A DNA stretch of 64,000 nt from positions 4,402,001 to 4,466,000 of the forward strand of contig NC_067294.1 of NCBI RefSeq assembly GCF_020740795.1, written 5' to 3'. Shown one piece after another: positions 13,961 to 27,000 of this stretch. This DNA comes from Apus apus (Eukaryota; Chordata; Aves; Apodiformes; Apodidae). Made by a program: the position numbers and the translations under genes. The notes beneath the pieces are model-generated. The model was not told the DNA's origin. It saw only the letters and a list, made by a program, of their open reading frames with translations, and ran no database searches. Positions within the stretch are counted from its first letter, which is position 1, and every line of letters begins with the position of its first letter.

Positions 13961-16708
13961 ACAAGCCCTGAACCTTACTCTGCTAAGAAAAGAACAAGTA
14001 TGAGTTGCATCTTGGTTGGAGTCCAGCTAAAATCCCTGGAGATCCTGCTGATCCCAGCTCAGATAACACAGAGCAAGACCCAAAACACACGTGGGGTTTT
14101 TCTCCAACTATGTTTGGGGGTTCTCTCTTGTTTGGGTCATTCTCAAAGCAAATCTTTAGGTCCAGCTCTGCAATGATGGGGCAATCAAGTTTGGCTGGGT
14201 GGCTGGTTTACCACAACGAAAGCTGAGATGGCCATGCAAGGCTGAGGCTGGAGAAGCCTTAGCTTTGGGAAAGCACCTTTGTGTGTTTCTGCTCAGCAGG
14301 GTCAGGGAGATCTGAGCTGCAGCCACGTGGAAAGGAGGAGTTTTGGGGTGGGGGGAGGCCTGCTGTGGAGGTGCCCATGGCAGAAGAAACTCAAGGGAGA
14401 AGGACCCAGGGTGGATGTCTGCCCAGCTCACCCCTTGTTTTTCCAAAAAAAACACAGGATGAAAACAATAGCCTTTTGAAAAGCACTAACCTCCTGGTGC
14501 CAGGCTGGGGGAGCCTCCCACACCGCAGGCAGACGAAGCCGCTGCGTCCTCCGGGGCACGGGCAGCAGCCCCAGCTGCTCCACCTGCTCCCACCCAGTGG
14601 GTCCTGGGGTTCCTGGTGAGCTCCGTCCGTCCCAACCTGATCCTGGGCACCAAGATGTGTCCCAGCAGCAAAACCTGCTCAGCATGGAACATGGAACGCG
14701 GCGCAGGGCTGGGGCTGAGCCAGGGACGTGGGAGCAGGTGTGTGCGGGGGTGTTCCTCCAGCTCCCGCCCAGCGCCGCTCAGACTGGCAGCGGGACAAGC
14801 TCTTGTCTCCTCTTCTGCTGCCAGAATCTGTGCCGGGAAAGGTGGCTCCATGTGCTTCCCGTCTCGTCAGAAGAGCTGGCTTGGGAAGGAACAGTTGCTG
14901 GGGATGGTTCGTGCACATCTTGTTCGCTGCGCTGACAGCAGCTCTTGACAACTCCTACCATCAACTGCAAATCTCCCAGTGTTTGCTTCCAGGCCTGGCT
15001 CCATAATTCATTTGATCAATGGAGACTAAGGAAAAAGGGAGGTGGAGAGGGGAGCAAAATGGGGTTTCTGGCTGCTGTGGTCAGAGACATGTGAAAATCG
15101 GGTCTTCTAGGGCTCCAGCAGTAGGCACTGAACAAAAACAATTTGATTTTTCAAAAGAAAGCAACAATTTCTAGGATTTTAAGCAGGTCTCATGAATTTA
15201 GAGGCCAACTCAGTATTGAAATTTTTTGATTTGGCAAAGTTGCAAAAAGCATGAAGGAAAAAAATGATGTGTGACTCCAAGTGGGTGTTTTCAAACAGCA
15301 TCTTGTTTGGGGAAAATAATCCCTCTTGGTCTGCTTTGTTTTCCTGTGATACTGGAAATGTTTCTCCTCCTCAGAGAGAAGAACTGGGCTTTTCTTTTTC
15401 TGTCTCACCACGGGAGCTATCCCAGGTCACACCCGACTACTGTTGATCCCTGCTGGATCCTGCCATCCTGTCAGATCTGGGTGGACCTGGTGCCATCCCT
15501 GCTGGCACTGGAGTCACCACCTCAAAGTGTTAAAGAAGCACATGTGTGGATCCTGTATCACACAATTAGTTTAGCAATGAAGAAATCAGGCATGAGATGC
15601 CCTTGGCAAAGCTGCAGCCCTCTGGAACTGAGCCCCAGGGCAGGAGATGGAGGTGGCAGGGATGCTCTGGAGCAGCAGCATGGCTCCTGGGACCCTTCTC
15701 CCAGGGAGCAGGAGTAGCAATAACTGATAGCACTGCAATAGCTCCATAATGGCTTTAGAATAGTTCTCACCTCCCCACAGCTCCTCCTGACTTGTACTGT
15801 TTTATTTCTGCCCTGTCCAAGCCCGTTTCAGCAGGAGATGAGTAACCTGAGCCTGGGGCACTGCTTTTTGCCAGCTCTGGCCATGCAACAGCTCCAGCAT
15901 GGACCTCACCTGGAGCCAGCAAGGGTGCCAATGAGCAAGGACCTGTGGAGGGAGAAGGCTTCAAACACCCTTAGTGCCAGCTGCAGACATCCCCAGGAGT
16001 GCCAACGACCTTGGTGGCATTCATCCAGAGGAGATGGGGGCAGTTACCATCCTGCACGGCCGGGGCTCAAATTAAATTTTTATTTCTCTTTTAATGTGTT
16101 TCAAAAATACCCAGGGAATTGGAAATGCCAGGGCAGCAGCGGGGCTGTACCGGCCGCAGGGATCTGCCTCCCTGCTCCCGATGGATAATTGAAGACTATT
16201 TCAAATGGGAGCTGCCTTGACATGACAGTTGGCTCCTCACGGCTCTGACTCCAGCTTCTTTTATTTTCTAGCTGTACAAAGCACTTCTAAAGCTTTATCT
16301 TACCTGCTTTTCTAAACTTTTTGTCTGAAGCATTCGGTGGTGGGGAAATAAAAGAGGTTAACCTAAAATAGCACCCTATGCAGAATGGGCTAAAAATCAT
16401 GAATCCAGAGCCATGCTCAGGTGCCAGGGATGCCGTTTCTCTCTGCCCCGCTGGGGTAAATGCCCCGACCAGCAACACTCCTCGTTGACTCTTGTCTTTG
16501 CATCCATGTGCGCTGAGTTCCTGGGGAGGGGTCCTGCCCCGGGGGACAGCGCTGCCCTCGGACCCCTCGGGAAAGCAGGTCACTGAGCCTTCAGACTAAC
16601 GCCCCCGGGGGCTGCTGCTCCTGCACAAACCGAGTAGGACCTGAAACACGGATGGGAGCAGGGCTGGGTTTCCCTGCAATCTCGGTGCTTCCAGCCGGCT
16701 CTGCGGGG

Positions 16709-16897
16709 CTCGGGACCCCCAGCACCCAGCTCGGGACCAGCAGCACCCAGCCTGGGACCCCCAGCACCCAGCTCAGGACCAGCAGCACCCAGCCTGGGAC
16801 CAGCAGCACCCAGCTCGGGACCAGCAGCACCCAGCTCGGGACCAGCAGCTCCCAGCTCAGGACCCGCAGCACCCAGCTCGGGACCAGCAGCTCCCAG
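16709..16897. repeat. 21-bp minisatellite, nine copies
   Basis: Nine consecutive 21-bp units of the form CTCGGGACCAGCAGCACCCAG fill the interval with no gaps. Variants include CCTGGGACC, CTCAGGACC and CAGCTCCCAG. Because 21 is a multiple of three, several frames stay open on both strands and give seven-residue repeats. That is a property of the repeat, not evidence of coding. The array sits in a GC-rich zone about 7 kb upstream of WNT8A. Confidence 0.95.
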
Positions 16898-19800
16898 CTC
16901 AGCCCGGGATCAACATCTGTTAACAACGCCAACCGCACCGCGGGGGATTTGAGCGAGCCGGGCTGCCCGGGAAGGGAACCAGGCAAGATTTAGGAAACCT
17001 GCGCTCCAGGTCTCCCTGCTGGATCTAGCCTCATGATCTCATTTCACTTTGTTTCCACCCCGTGTGACCGGGAGCGGTGCTGCCTCCAGCCGGGGTGCCC
17101 GGGCAGCCTCCCCCGCTCCCAGCCCCGCCACGGGCTCCCGGTTATTCCACAAAAAAAGTTGTGTTCAGACGAGCCCTGAAAGGACGTTTTGCTGCTCCGG
17201 GCCACTCTGAGCACGGCCAGACAAACCACAGAGCCACAGGACAGATTTATTTATTGTAATGAATTCAGCCTGGAAAAAACAACAACCCACCCCAGGGCTG
17301 GGCTTGCCAGAGCTGAGCAAGGGGCATCAAAAACCCACTGGAGGTTGTTCCGGCCGGCGGGATCGCGGGTGGCTTTTTGTCCCAACTGCTGCTTGAGCTG
17401 CTCAGATGGGAGGGACTTTCTCCACCCGCGCCCACCAGCCCCTCGAGTGCCGCTGGGTGTGGGCGGACAGACGGATCTCCGGGCCAGGTTTGCGGTGCAG
17501 GACCATCCCACAGGGGGGAGCCTCGTCACCAGCGTGCCCGGCCCTGCCCGGGGGACAAGGCACACGCTGGGGACACAGCTCGTGCTGCACTGTTGTGCTT
17601 GATGCCAGCACTGCAGGGTTTTTTTTGCTCCATTTCCACCCTCTCTGAACTAACGGATGCAAAACGCGCTGTTTTCATCCTCGACGGGGCTGGGCAAAGC
17701 TCCCTGCAGAACTACCCCAGGTCAGGTTTTCAGAGCTGATCTGGGATTTAGGGAGGAAAAAATTCATCCCATGGAGGGTCCTATAACAGGTTTCTGTGCC
17801 TGGAAGTTGCTGACAAGCTGGAGCTGCAAGCCAGATCCCCACCTTCCACCTTCCTATCAGGTCAACTTTAAACCAAACAGTAAAGGTTTAAACCTGGTTT
17901 AGTAAAGCCAGAGACCTTGTCACGAGTTGTCACCTCAGTCTGAGCTCAGGTAACACTGGTGATGTCTCTTCCCACCTCAAGTATTAATGAATGCCTGACA
18001 CTGTCTTCACCCACAGACTGATTACAGCATATATATGAACATGGCATCAATTCCCCACTCCATTATGCAGCTCAATGCCTGTGAAAAGACAGGCAAGGCA
18101 AGAAGAGCTTCCTTGGGGGAGAGAAGAGCAAAGTGCTGGAGCCACAGGGGGCACCCACAGGGAGAGTGAGCCCCCCAAGGAGCACAGGTTCCCCATTACC
18201 TTCTTGGGGCAAAGCAGGTGCCAGAAGCAAGTTTCCTCCCTTTTCTTGTTGTTTTGTTGTGTTTTTTTTTCCCCAGCGAAATTCAAAGTGCACTTAAAGT
18301 TGCTCTTTGGCTCAGGATGCCCCAGAGGAAGCCTGAGCTTTGCACACCTCAAATTGCCTCTGTCCAAAGAAATAAAGATGAGTTTTAAGAAAATACTCAT
18401 ACCTCAAATCACCATTTTCTTCTGTAAGCCTCACAATACCCCCCACACTTGGTGTTCCAGACACAGCCAGCACTGACACTCGTATCCCCAGCTCAGATAT
18501 TAAGATCTTCGGGCTTAATCTGTGACATGAAGTGGATGGGGGGCAGGAGGGATGACTGAGCCACAGCCATGAAGAGACAGCGTGAGGAACCACGCTGGGA
18601 AAGCTTGGGGAGCACCACATGAGCCAGGGTATAATCAGTTAATTTAACTCAAGTTTAGCCAGGAATGACTAAGAAAGAGGTGATAATTTTCCTCTGTATC
18701 AAGTACCCAATCTCTTCCTGAGCAGGCTTTTATCTGATGAGGTGACACGTTGCCAGGACAGAGAACTGTTCCCCTCATGCAGATGCCCAGGCAGTAACCT
18801 ATCTGCTGCACTAACACCGTTTTGCATGACACTTCCTTTAAAGAAGGAGAGAAAAACAAAACACTTGTCCCTACTTTATAACACCATAGAGTAAACAGCC
18901 CTGTAGGCTTTGAAGGACACACCTGAAGGAGGTAGGTGAGGTGAAGCTGATCAGGTCACAGAGCTGCCTCTCTAGGGGCAAACAGGAGGCTGAGTCCTCT
19001 CAAAAGTTGCTGAGATCTGGAGGTGGATCTAAATCGGGGTGTTTTACTCTGGCCCCCTTTTGGGGCAGCTGAAGACACGGCAGGACCAGGATCAGACATG
19101 TCCTTGCCCACAGGCAGCTTTGCATTGGATGCCAGGGAGACAAAGGCACAGAGCGGCCACTGGGATTTAGGAATCTCAGCCAGGATGGACTAACAAGCCC
19201 TTCTCCGGGGGTAGATGCTCAGCAAGGAGTTTTGCTCAGGTGGAAGAGCCAGGAGAGTTTGGGGCAGGAGAAGGTGACCTCCCTTGGCAGCGCAGAGGGA
19301 CGTGCCAGAACTTTTATCCAGAGATTTGTCTCTGCAGGCTCCTCTGTGCGCTGTCCCCATGCTGGGAGGGCAAGGGCGCTGCCTTCAGGAGTCTGGGAAT
19401 GAGTGAGGAGAGCGAGACAGGCTTAGCAGGGGAGTGGGGAAGTCACTGGAGTGAGGAGACAGTGGAAAATGTGCAGCTTTAAAACACTCAATGCAAAACC
19501 AGGGGGAAGGAAGGGGAAGAAACCCTGAGAGCTCTGCGCCGTTCTGGGGTCATTTCCATGATCCCAACCAGGACAGCATGCTCTTCCCAAATCACCTTGA
19601 CAGCCCTTGTTGGGAAGGATCCATGTCCCCAGCTGGCTTGTCACTGAAAAAAATAAATAAATCAGAATTTGGTTCCAAACTACATTTTTTCTTCCTGAAA
19701 CCAAAAGACAGAGAGCCCAAACTGTGCAACCTGGAACCTCTTGTGGTCCTGGTTTTTGATGTCCTGATGGTCCTACGTTCTGTTACATGAGGTGTTTCCT

Positions 19801-20539
19801 TCAAGTAGCAAAGCTGTCTCCTTGGACATGCTCGTTCCTGGCTTGTCTGATGAAGTTGGCTGCTCACCCCATCATGCTGCACAGGAGGCTCTGTGGGAAT
19901 CAGGATTAAAAGCAAAACAGGAAAACTGGTTGCATTGGTGCAACTGAAGAGGGGGACAAATTGCTGTAGAGAGGCAGGAGACAGAAACTCCTGGAAATGA
20001 TTTTGTCACTAGGAAAGCACCCCTAAACCATCCTGGTTGAACATTTTAACCTTGTTTTCAGGGAACATCAGCCCTGAACATTTCTAACTATGTGCCAAAA
20101 TAGGAATGAAGAAGACTCAGCCTGTGGGATGGGTGTGGCATAAAACCTAATTTCAGTTTCACCTCCATCTTCAATTACCTTTCATGAATCAAAACATATT
20201 TGTTAGACAGGCAAAACTCCCACCAGTGCTGCTGGGTTCAGGGCTGGGGTCCTGCCAGAAACTGCAACAGTTCCTGCAGAGCAGAGCTGCACAGCAGCAG
20301 GGACCTGTTTTCCCCATGATGGGAAACTTAACAAGTTGGGAAGACTAAAAAAACCCCAATTCCTGCACAGAGCTGAGCATGCAGGAGGATTGTCCCACAG
20401 CTGCTGTCCTCCATGAGGAGTATTTTGAAGCAAAGTGACACATCCCTGTGTACAGACCAAGGACATGGCATCAGCTGCGGGGGCTCAGGTGGCTTCCCAG
20501 GGTGAGCAGTGTGGGAGAGCACCATAAAACACACTTCAC

Positions 20540-20670
20540 CTCACCAGCCAGGGGTTGGCTTCCTAATTACCCAGGTGGATTTTTATTGTAATGAAGCCAG
20601 CAATGCAGGATTTGACGCTGGGGGTCTGAATGTCTCACCTGCCCAGGGCAATTTAGCAAGTGGCCTGTGC
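20540..20670. promoter_or_regulatory. Candidate conserved non-coding block
   Basis: The segment contains CCTAATTACCCAGGTGG (homeobox core next to an E-box), TTTTTATTGTAATGAAGCC and AGGGCAATTTAGCAAGTGG. It lies 3.3 kb upstream of WNT8A. Its look is that of a compact enhancer. This is an impression from motif density, not a demonstrated element. Confidence 0.2.
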
Positions 20671-23239
20671 TTGATCTTCCTGTTGCTCACTGCCCCAAAA
20701 GCCAAGAGCCCATCCCTGCAGGACCTGGCAGAGCATGTGGCACTTGTATAAACTGATTTGCCTCATGTCTACCTTCTCTTAAAACCCATATTCTGCTGCT
20801 AAAAGGGTTTTATGGGTGTATCAGGCGGGTGGATACTCACATATTTTAGGATGCTAATAGTCCCCAGAAAAGCACTGGCTTTTTGGTCAGGTAGCTAGAA
20901 AATAAGAAGCAAAGGATCAACATTTTATCAGTACAGCCATGGGGCTCCAGCTGGTGCTCAGGACATCACTTTCCAAGCAGTCTGCTCTGCACCCACAAAT
21001 TTTTGTTTGAGATTTTTTTTCCCCCCTCATCCAGGACCAAACCAAAAGCAAGCTTTTAGGCAGTGGCAAAACCAAAGAACAGCTCCTTTGACATAATTTC
21101 ACAGGTGGGACCCAGGGCTTGTGCAACCCAGACTGTGATGGGTGGGCTTTTCCCATGGGCAGTGCAGGAGCACCCAGCCCTGCTCAGCCCTCCTGAGCCT
21201 GGCTGGGCTTCGCTCCCCACCCCCTACCATGGATGGAGCAAAGCACCAAAATCAGCTTCAGAATAGCTACACCAGGTCCAGCTCTGCCACTGATTTACTG
21301 TGAGATCTCAAGACTGCCCAGCTCTGTGCCTCAGTTTCCCCACTGTAAAACAGAGAGAACTGTTATTGAATCTCTTTTACTGCAAGAATATTACAGGAAT
21401 CACTCTATAAATGCAGAATTGATCAAGACAGCAAGACCAAAGTTGTTTGGGTTTTTTTTGTTTGTTTGGTTTTTTTTTTGCCTAAGGTGGGAAAGTCCTG
21501 CAGTGATATGACTGGGGTTGTTCCAGTCCTATTGGTGTGCCAGGCTGGATAACCCCTCAGAAGCCCTACCTTCCTCTTGCCAGGAAAAAAAAACCTGCAG
21601 CAGTGCAGGAAGGCTTGTCCCAACATGCCGCTTTGTTTGCTGACAACTAGTGTGAGTGACAACATTGCCAGTGGCTTTTAAGATCCCTGTGACTTTAATT
21701 GGAAAAGACATTTTTAATAGCCCAGGCAAATAGCCGTGTGATCCTGCCAACTGCAGAGACTGCTCAGGGCAGAGCTTCACGCCCAGAGATGCTGTTATTC
21801 TTCTGGCATGTGATAGGAATATCATGTGTGAACTGACATAGCAGACACACCAACATTTTTTTAGCTCTACAAGCTCTCTCAGACAACAAAACAAAAAAAC
21901 AAAACCAAAAAAATATCAGTATGCCCCTGGGGACAGCCAAAATTATCTGGGTGCACATAGAAAATGCACAGCAGATTTCCAAGTCACATGCATGGGCTTT
22001 AGTCAATGAACTTCACTGATACACGGGAAACACTTCATTCCTCATTGTCCTTTGACAGCTCTAACAAGTAGGATCTGTTTGGGATGGTAATGATTAAAAT
22101 GCTGACTCACAGAGGGTTTTGCCATGCTGGCGGGACTACACCAGCTTTATGCTCACTTGGAAGGTATTTTGCATCCCTGCTTTTCAACCAATCTGCAATT
22201 TTAATCCTCCAGCTGCAAACAGATGTTTGCGGCTTTGCCCAGCAGACTCCAGGTTTCCTTTCTGCAGGGTCTGGAGGGAGAGGATTCTCCCCTGGCTCCC
22301 TAACGTGCCGATGGGCAGCAGGACAGGGAGAGCCTCTGTGCTTGGCAAGGAGCTTGTCTGCCTGCTCCTGGGCAGGAGGGAAAGGTGACAGTCCCAGCAG
22401 CCTGGGACCTGAGCCCGGCTGCCGTGTGTGGCCCCAGGCAGTGACCTCCCCTGTCACGCTCTCATGCCTCTCCTGGCAAGACAGCCAAGCACTTGGCACA
22501 GGTGTTGGAGCTACAGCCTCCAACCCTGGCCTGATCCTACTGCCACCAGCCAGGGCTGCTCACCCAGGTGCAAAAATGGGGTTTGTCCCCGTGTGGCCCC
22601 TTTTGCTCGTGGCACGGCCCCCAAGTGCCACCTGCAGTCCTGCTCCCTTGAACCCCAGCTCTGCAGCACCTTCCTGAGGCCCCTGGCAGGACCAGCGACT
22701 GACAGCAGGAGGTGGGTGCACCCAGGGGCCAGGAAGGGAGCTGAGAGGAGGAGGGGAAGGCCCTGCCATGGAGCCAGTGCCAGGTGGATGCTGTACCTGT
22801 GCACAGGGGGTAGTGCCTGGCAGAGCCAGGGGCTGCTTGCCACTGCTGGAATGGCATGGCACAGCACTGCTTTCAGACTTGGCACCCCCTCTCAGCAGGC
22901 AGGACCCCTGCTCAGGATGACCCAGCTCCGGGCTGAGACCATTCAGCCACAGGAGAACAGATCAAGAAGTTTCCATGAACACCATCTCACTATTGCTCCA
23001 TCGGCAACATTTCAGCTCCTTATAGCCCTTAACGATATCAGCCGTAACTATTAAGAGGCTTTTTTGGCTTTCCCCTGATAAGGAATTTCCTCTCCTGGGC
23101 ACAGCCCGTGGCTCAGCAGCCGTGGAGGCCCCTTGCCCAGCGCAGGGGCGCGGGCAGCGCTCCTGCCTGCAGAGCCAGCAGGCAGCCAAGCCCTCACTGC
23201 AGCAGCCTTCACCCTCGGGAAATTGCTAACCCCAGAAAA

Positions 23240-23560
23240 CTGTTCCCCTAATTACAGTGTTGGAGCAAACCACATAAATGATTCACACAGTGTTCCCAAG
23301 CTGCAGCCGCGTAAATTAGAGAGATTTCCAAACACTCCCGAGCCGTGCACGCTGTTATCAGGATGGAAACGCAGAAACTTTCATCCTAAAGAGGCGAGGA
23401 GGGGAAAAAGCCCTGTCGTTAAACTCATCTCTTCAAATCAAGAAGAGCTGGGAGGTCTATCCCCTATAGATCTTTACAGAACTGTTGTTAAAACTCCTCG
23501 GGGAGTTCTCATAGGAGGGAGCAGGGAGATAGCAGGGGAACTATAGAAATGCATCAGCTT
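23240..23560. promoter_or_regulatory. Candidate upstream regulatory block of WNT8A
   Basis: This stretch begins about 0.6 kb before the WNT8A TATA box. It is AT-balanced with scattered CpGs, and holds CCCTAATTACAGTG, CCACATAAATGATTCACAC, GCGTAAATTAGAG, GTTATCAGGATGG and CTTCAAATCAAG-type cores. No coding frame is credible. It could be a proximal enhancer, but support is motif density and position only. Confidence 0.2.
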
Positions 23561-23779
23561 GTTATTTTGGAGGGACGCAGGGACTGAGCCTCTGCTGGCA
23601 AGCAGGGGATGAAAAGGAGAAGGCAAGCAGACTTGAGGCCAAGAGAAAGGGATGGCTGGTGGTGGGGACGAGAGTTAAAAGTGTCCCATTGTTAGGGAAG
23701 TTTGCTCTGCTTCAGACCATCCCGCTCCCGGGGACACCGCGCCGCCTTTTGAAGTGCAACCTTAGGCGGTTCCTTGTCA

Positions 23780-23870
23780 CCCATTGGAGCGGGAGCTTTT
23801 TTACCACATTAAGTCATTGGGTAGCAAATGAATGGGGGGGTTTTGACTATTCACAACTTCACCTTATAAA
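23780..23870 (+). promoter_or_regulatory. WNT8A core promoter: TATA box and two inverted CCAAT boxes
   Basis: TATAAA at 23865-23870 lies 155 bases before the WNT8A ATG, which places a start site near 23895-23900 and a 5' UTR of about 120 nt. Two inverted CCAAT boxes (ATTGG) at 23783-23787 and 23816-23820 precede it at normal distances. No splice acceptor is needed between the TATA box and the ATG, so the first exon can be read straight through. Confidence 0.55.
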
Positions 23871-24019
23871 TATCAGGGTTGTAGGTTCCCACAGCTTTTC
23901 TCCATCCCAATAGCTCACCTTGGGAAGGAGCACAGGGAGGCAGCCCTGCTCCCTCAGGACCTGCAGAGCAGAGAGCTACGGATCAGAAAAGGGATCCAAC
24001 CCCACTCCTTGGGACAGCC

Positions 24020-27000
24020 ATGAAGAGAAGCACCTTCCTCATCCTCTCCATCGTGGGGGTCTACAGCACCATTCTCCACGCAGCAGGATGGTAGGGTCCA
24101 ACTCAATGGAAAGGGCATTTTTTCAGGGATGCTCCTCAGCCTGCCGTGAGCTCTGGGATTCATTCTCTCTTCTTTTTTTCAGGTCTGTGAACAACTTTCT
24201 GATGACGGGACCTAAGGTAATTAAAACATGGACTGTCAGGAATTAAAGTAGAGCAATTTTTGTAAATTTGTAAATGGGAAAAATCAGGATTTTCCAAGAA
24301 ACCAGGTTTCCCAGAGCGTATTAGCTCCAAGTCCTGCCAACCCATGAGGGAAAGGACTCTCGACCCATTTATGTCCGTTTCCATTGCTAACTGGTAAAAC
24401 AGATTTGCACCCTGCTGTTTCCCATGCCAGGCTTACCTGACCTACTCCAGCAGCGTGGCAGCCGGGGCGCACAGCGGGATGGAGGAGTGCAAGTTCCAGT
24501 TCGGGTGGGAGCGCTGGAACTGCCCTGAGAGTGCCCTGCAGCTCTCCACACACAACCGGCTCCGCAGCGGTAAGTGCACCTTTACCTGCCCACACCAGCA
24601 TCCCCATCCTGGGACAACTTTGGGTGGGAGTTGGGATGCGCTCTGGAAAGAGCTGGGGCAGCTGGTTAAACCAACTGCTGGAGGAAGGGTTCGGTGTCCC
24701 AAAAATCATGGTTGTTTTTCTCCATCTGTACTTACTTGATGTGATAAATAGCACTAGTAGTTTTCTGGGAATCCCAGGCTAGGGCTCAGTCCTTCCTGCA
24801 GTGCTGCTCCATGGGCTTGTCCAGCCACTTTCTATGCAGCATCCCAGGGAGCACAGTGCTGGAGCACCTGATCTTGCAACAGGGAGAAGTGCAGGAGAGA
24901 GGGAGAAACCAGAGACACACACTAAGGAAGTGTCTTCATAAAGAAATTGTGGATGTATTTGAATACTGACTGTTTCGACAAGCAGAAATCTCTTTTTTCC
25001 CAGAGCAGCATCTCTATTTGAATCTGCTAGGAAAGCCAAAAAAGAAACTAAATGAGAAGTGTGGGTGCAGACAGCTGTTAGCACAGGTTCAACCACTGAC
25101 TGAAACAAGATCAATGATGATTTTCCCCAGCAGGCAAGATCAAAGCACAAACACACCCCCCAAGCAGGAAAGGACAGAGACAAAATGAATGCCAGGAGAA
25201 AGGAGTGAGAACTAACCTTGGCCAGAGCAGGACTGGGGCATCTCATTAAGATCCTTCCCTTGCCAAGAAACTCCATCCCATGCATGGACACCTGTATAAG
25301 ATTGTGCCAAATTGCTGAAACCCTTGATGCTGAAGCCTGAAAAGACACCAGCCACGAACGTTTAAGTTTCTGTAGCACCCTCAGCTTTGGCACAAACTGT
25401 TTTGTTCTTTTTCCTTCTTGCACCTTTGCAGCGTGGCAGATCTTCATTCCCGATGAACCAAGAGGGATGTCTACGTTTGCATTTGACAGCTTTTTTTCCC
25501 CCCCTTTTCTCCCCAAAGCTACCCGGGAAACATCCTTCGTACACGCCATCAGCTCGGCCGGCGTCATGTACACCCTGACCAGGAACTGCAGCGTGGGAGA
25601 CTTCGAGAGCTGCGGCTGCGACGACTCCAGGAACGGCCGCGTGGGTGAGCTGCCCGCTGGGGGCTCCAGCCCCACGCACAGCCCCCCTGGGACTGCAGGA
25701 TTTGGTCCCGGGGCAGGGGGGTGTGGATCTGCTCTTAGCCTGTGTCTGTCTTGCAGGTGGCCGTGGCTGGGTCTGGGGAGGGTGCAGCGACAACGTGGAG
25801 TTTGGGGAGAGGATCTCCAAGCTCTTTGTGGATGCTTTGGAAACAGGGCACGATACCCGCGCGCTGATTAACCTGCACAACAACGAAGTCGGGAGACTCG
25901 TAAGTAAAATGAATAATAAATAATCATAACAGCAACAACAGTATAATAATAAATAGTAATAATAGTAATTAAATTATGTCTATACTGAAAACAAAAGCTG
26001 AGAGCCTGGTAGGCCACTCAGGTCCCCTTTGCCAGCCCTCTGTGGCAACCTAGCCACGGTAGCGTTTGCATGGGGAAAAAATAATGGCCAGAATCTGACC
26101 CCAAACCTGAACCCAAGGAGATTCAGTAAGAGTCATTCCCAATTTTCCAGCTCCTCCAGCCCAGGGAGCTGCTCATGCACACTATGTATTCAGAAACACA
26201 CAAGGTTTATACTTGCCTAGCTCTTGTCTGCTCTGTAGAACAAAGCAAGGACCACCTTTCCTTTCTTGCAATATGCATTTCCAAGCTATTTGGCTGGGGA
26301 AACCAGGTGTGAGCTGGCCCCTCTCTGAGCCGGCTGCCAGACTCACCCCCCGCTCCCTGCCCGGGCTCTCAGCATCTTGCCAAACCTCCTTGTCTGTAAA
26401 AACAAGGACGGCAACACTTAACATACCTATCTCATTGGGTGTGTCTTAATCTCACATAGATACCAGTGATTGGGACCTTAAAAATACCGGAGGGAGATTG
26501 GCAGATAATATCTGTGAAGTGCTTGGCCTGGAGGAGATGCAGAGAGGTTGGGTATGATTATTCCCAAGCAGTTTCACACATTTTAATGAAACTTCTGAGA
26601 GGGATGATGCTGCAGTGAGTGAGGTGAGCAGCTGAGAAGGACACGACCTGACAAAGGCAGGGTGGTTGTTGTTTTTATCCCTGACCCAGAGAACCAGCTC
26701 CTGCAAGGGCTGGAGACAAGAGTTTGTGGCCACTTGTTATCTCTGTCCTTTAAATTAGCAAAGAGAGACAGATGTTTTCCAGGAACTGAAATAGGAGCAT
26801 CAGGTTGGATCTTGGAAGGACCTGTAGTCATGCCAAGCACGAGCCACTTTTGACCCACTGTCCCCTGAGCTAGAAGTGCCATAGAGCCTGGTTTTGAGAT
26901 CCAAGCAGCACTGCTCTGCTGCTCCTAACTTCTCCCCCTTCCCACCAAGGCAGTGAAAGCCACCATGAAGCGAGCCTGCAAGTGCCACGGGGTGTCGGGC

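Larger units (their letters stand above)
10620..23779. other. Intergenic region between the thymosin gene and WNT8A
   Basis: About 13 kb without a recognisable gene. The longer open frames (for example in 22.1-23.05 kb) overlap on both strands, are proline/alanine/serine-rich and have no family signature. Content that can be named: a 21-bp minisatellite at 16709-16897, a GC- and CpG-richer zone around 16.5-17.6 kb, and several AT-rich stretches with homeobox-like TAATTA cores that could be regulatory (listed separately). No FAM13B exon, which flanks WNT8A in mammals, was seen. Confidence 0.55.

Noticed and set aside
16591-16993. Open frames of 113 and 131 codons on opposite strands
   Set aside because: They are produced by the 21-bp minisatellite, whose period keeps frames open. 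There are no start context, splice signals or family similarity.
22084-23054. Overlapping open frames of 197 and 208 codons on the + strand, with others on the - strand
   Set aside because: They lie in GC-rich DNA with several overlapping frames open at once, composition is Pro/Ala/Ser/Gly-rich, and no family is recognised. The signal is the same in every frame, so it is a composition effect.
24779-25675. 298-codon open frame on the - strand
   Set aside because: It runs across WNT8A intron 3 and exon 4 in antisense. The part over the exon is a mirror of WNT8A coding sequence and the rest has no family similarity.
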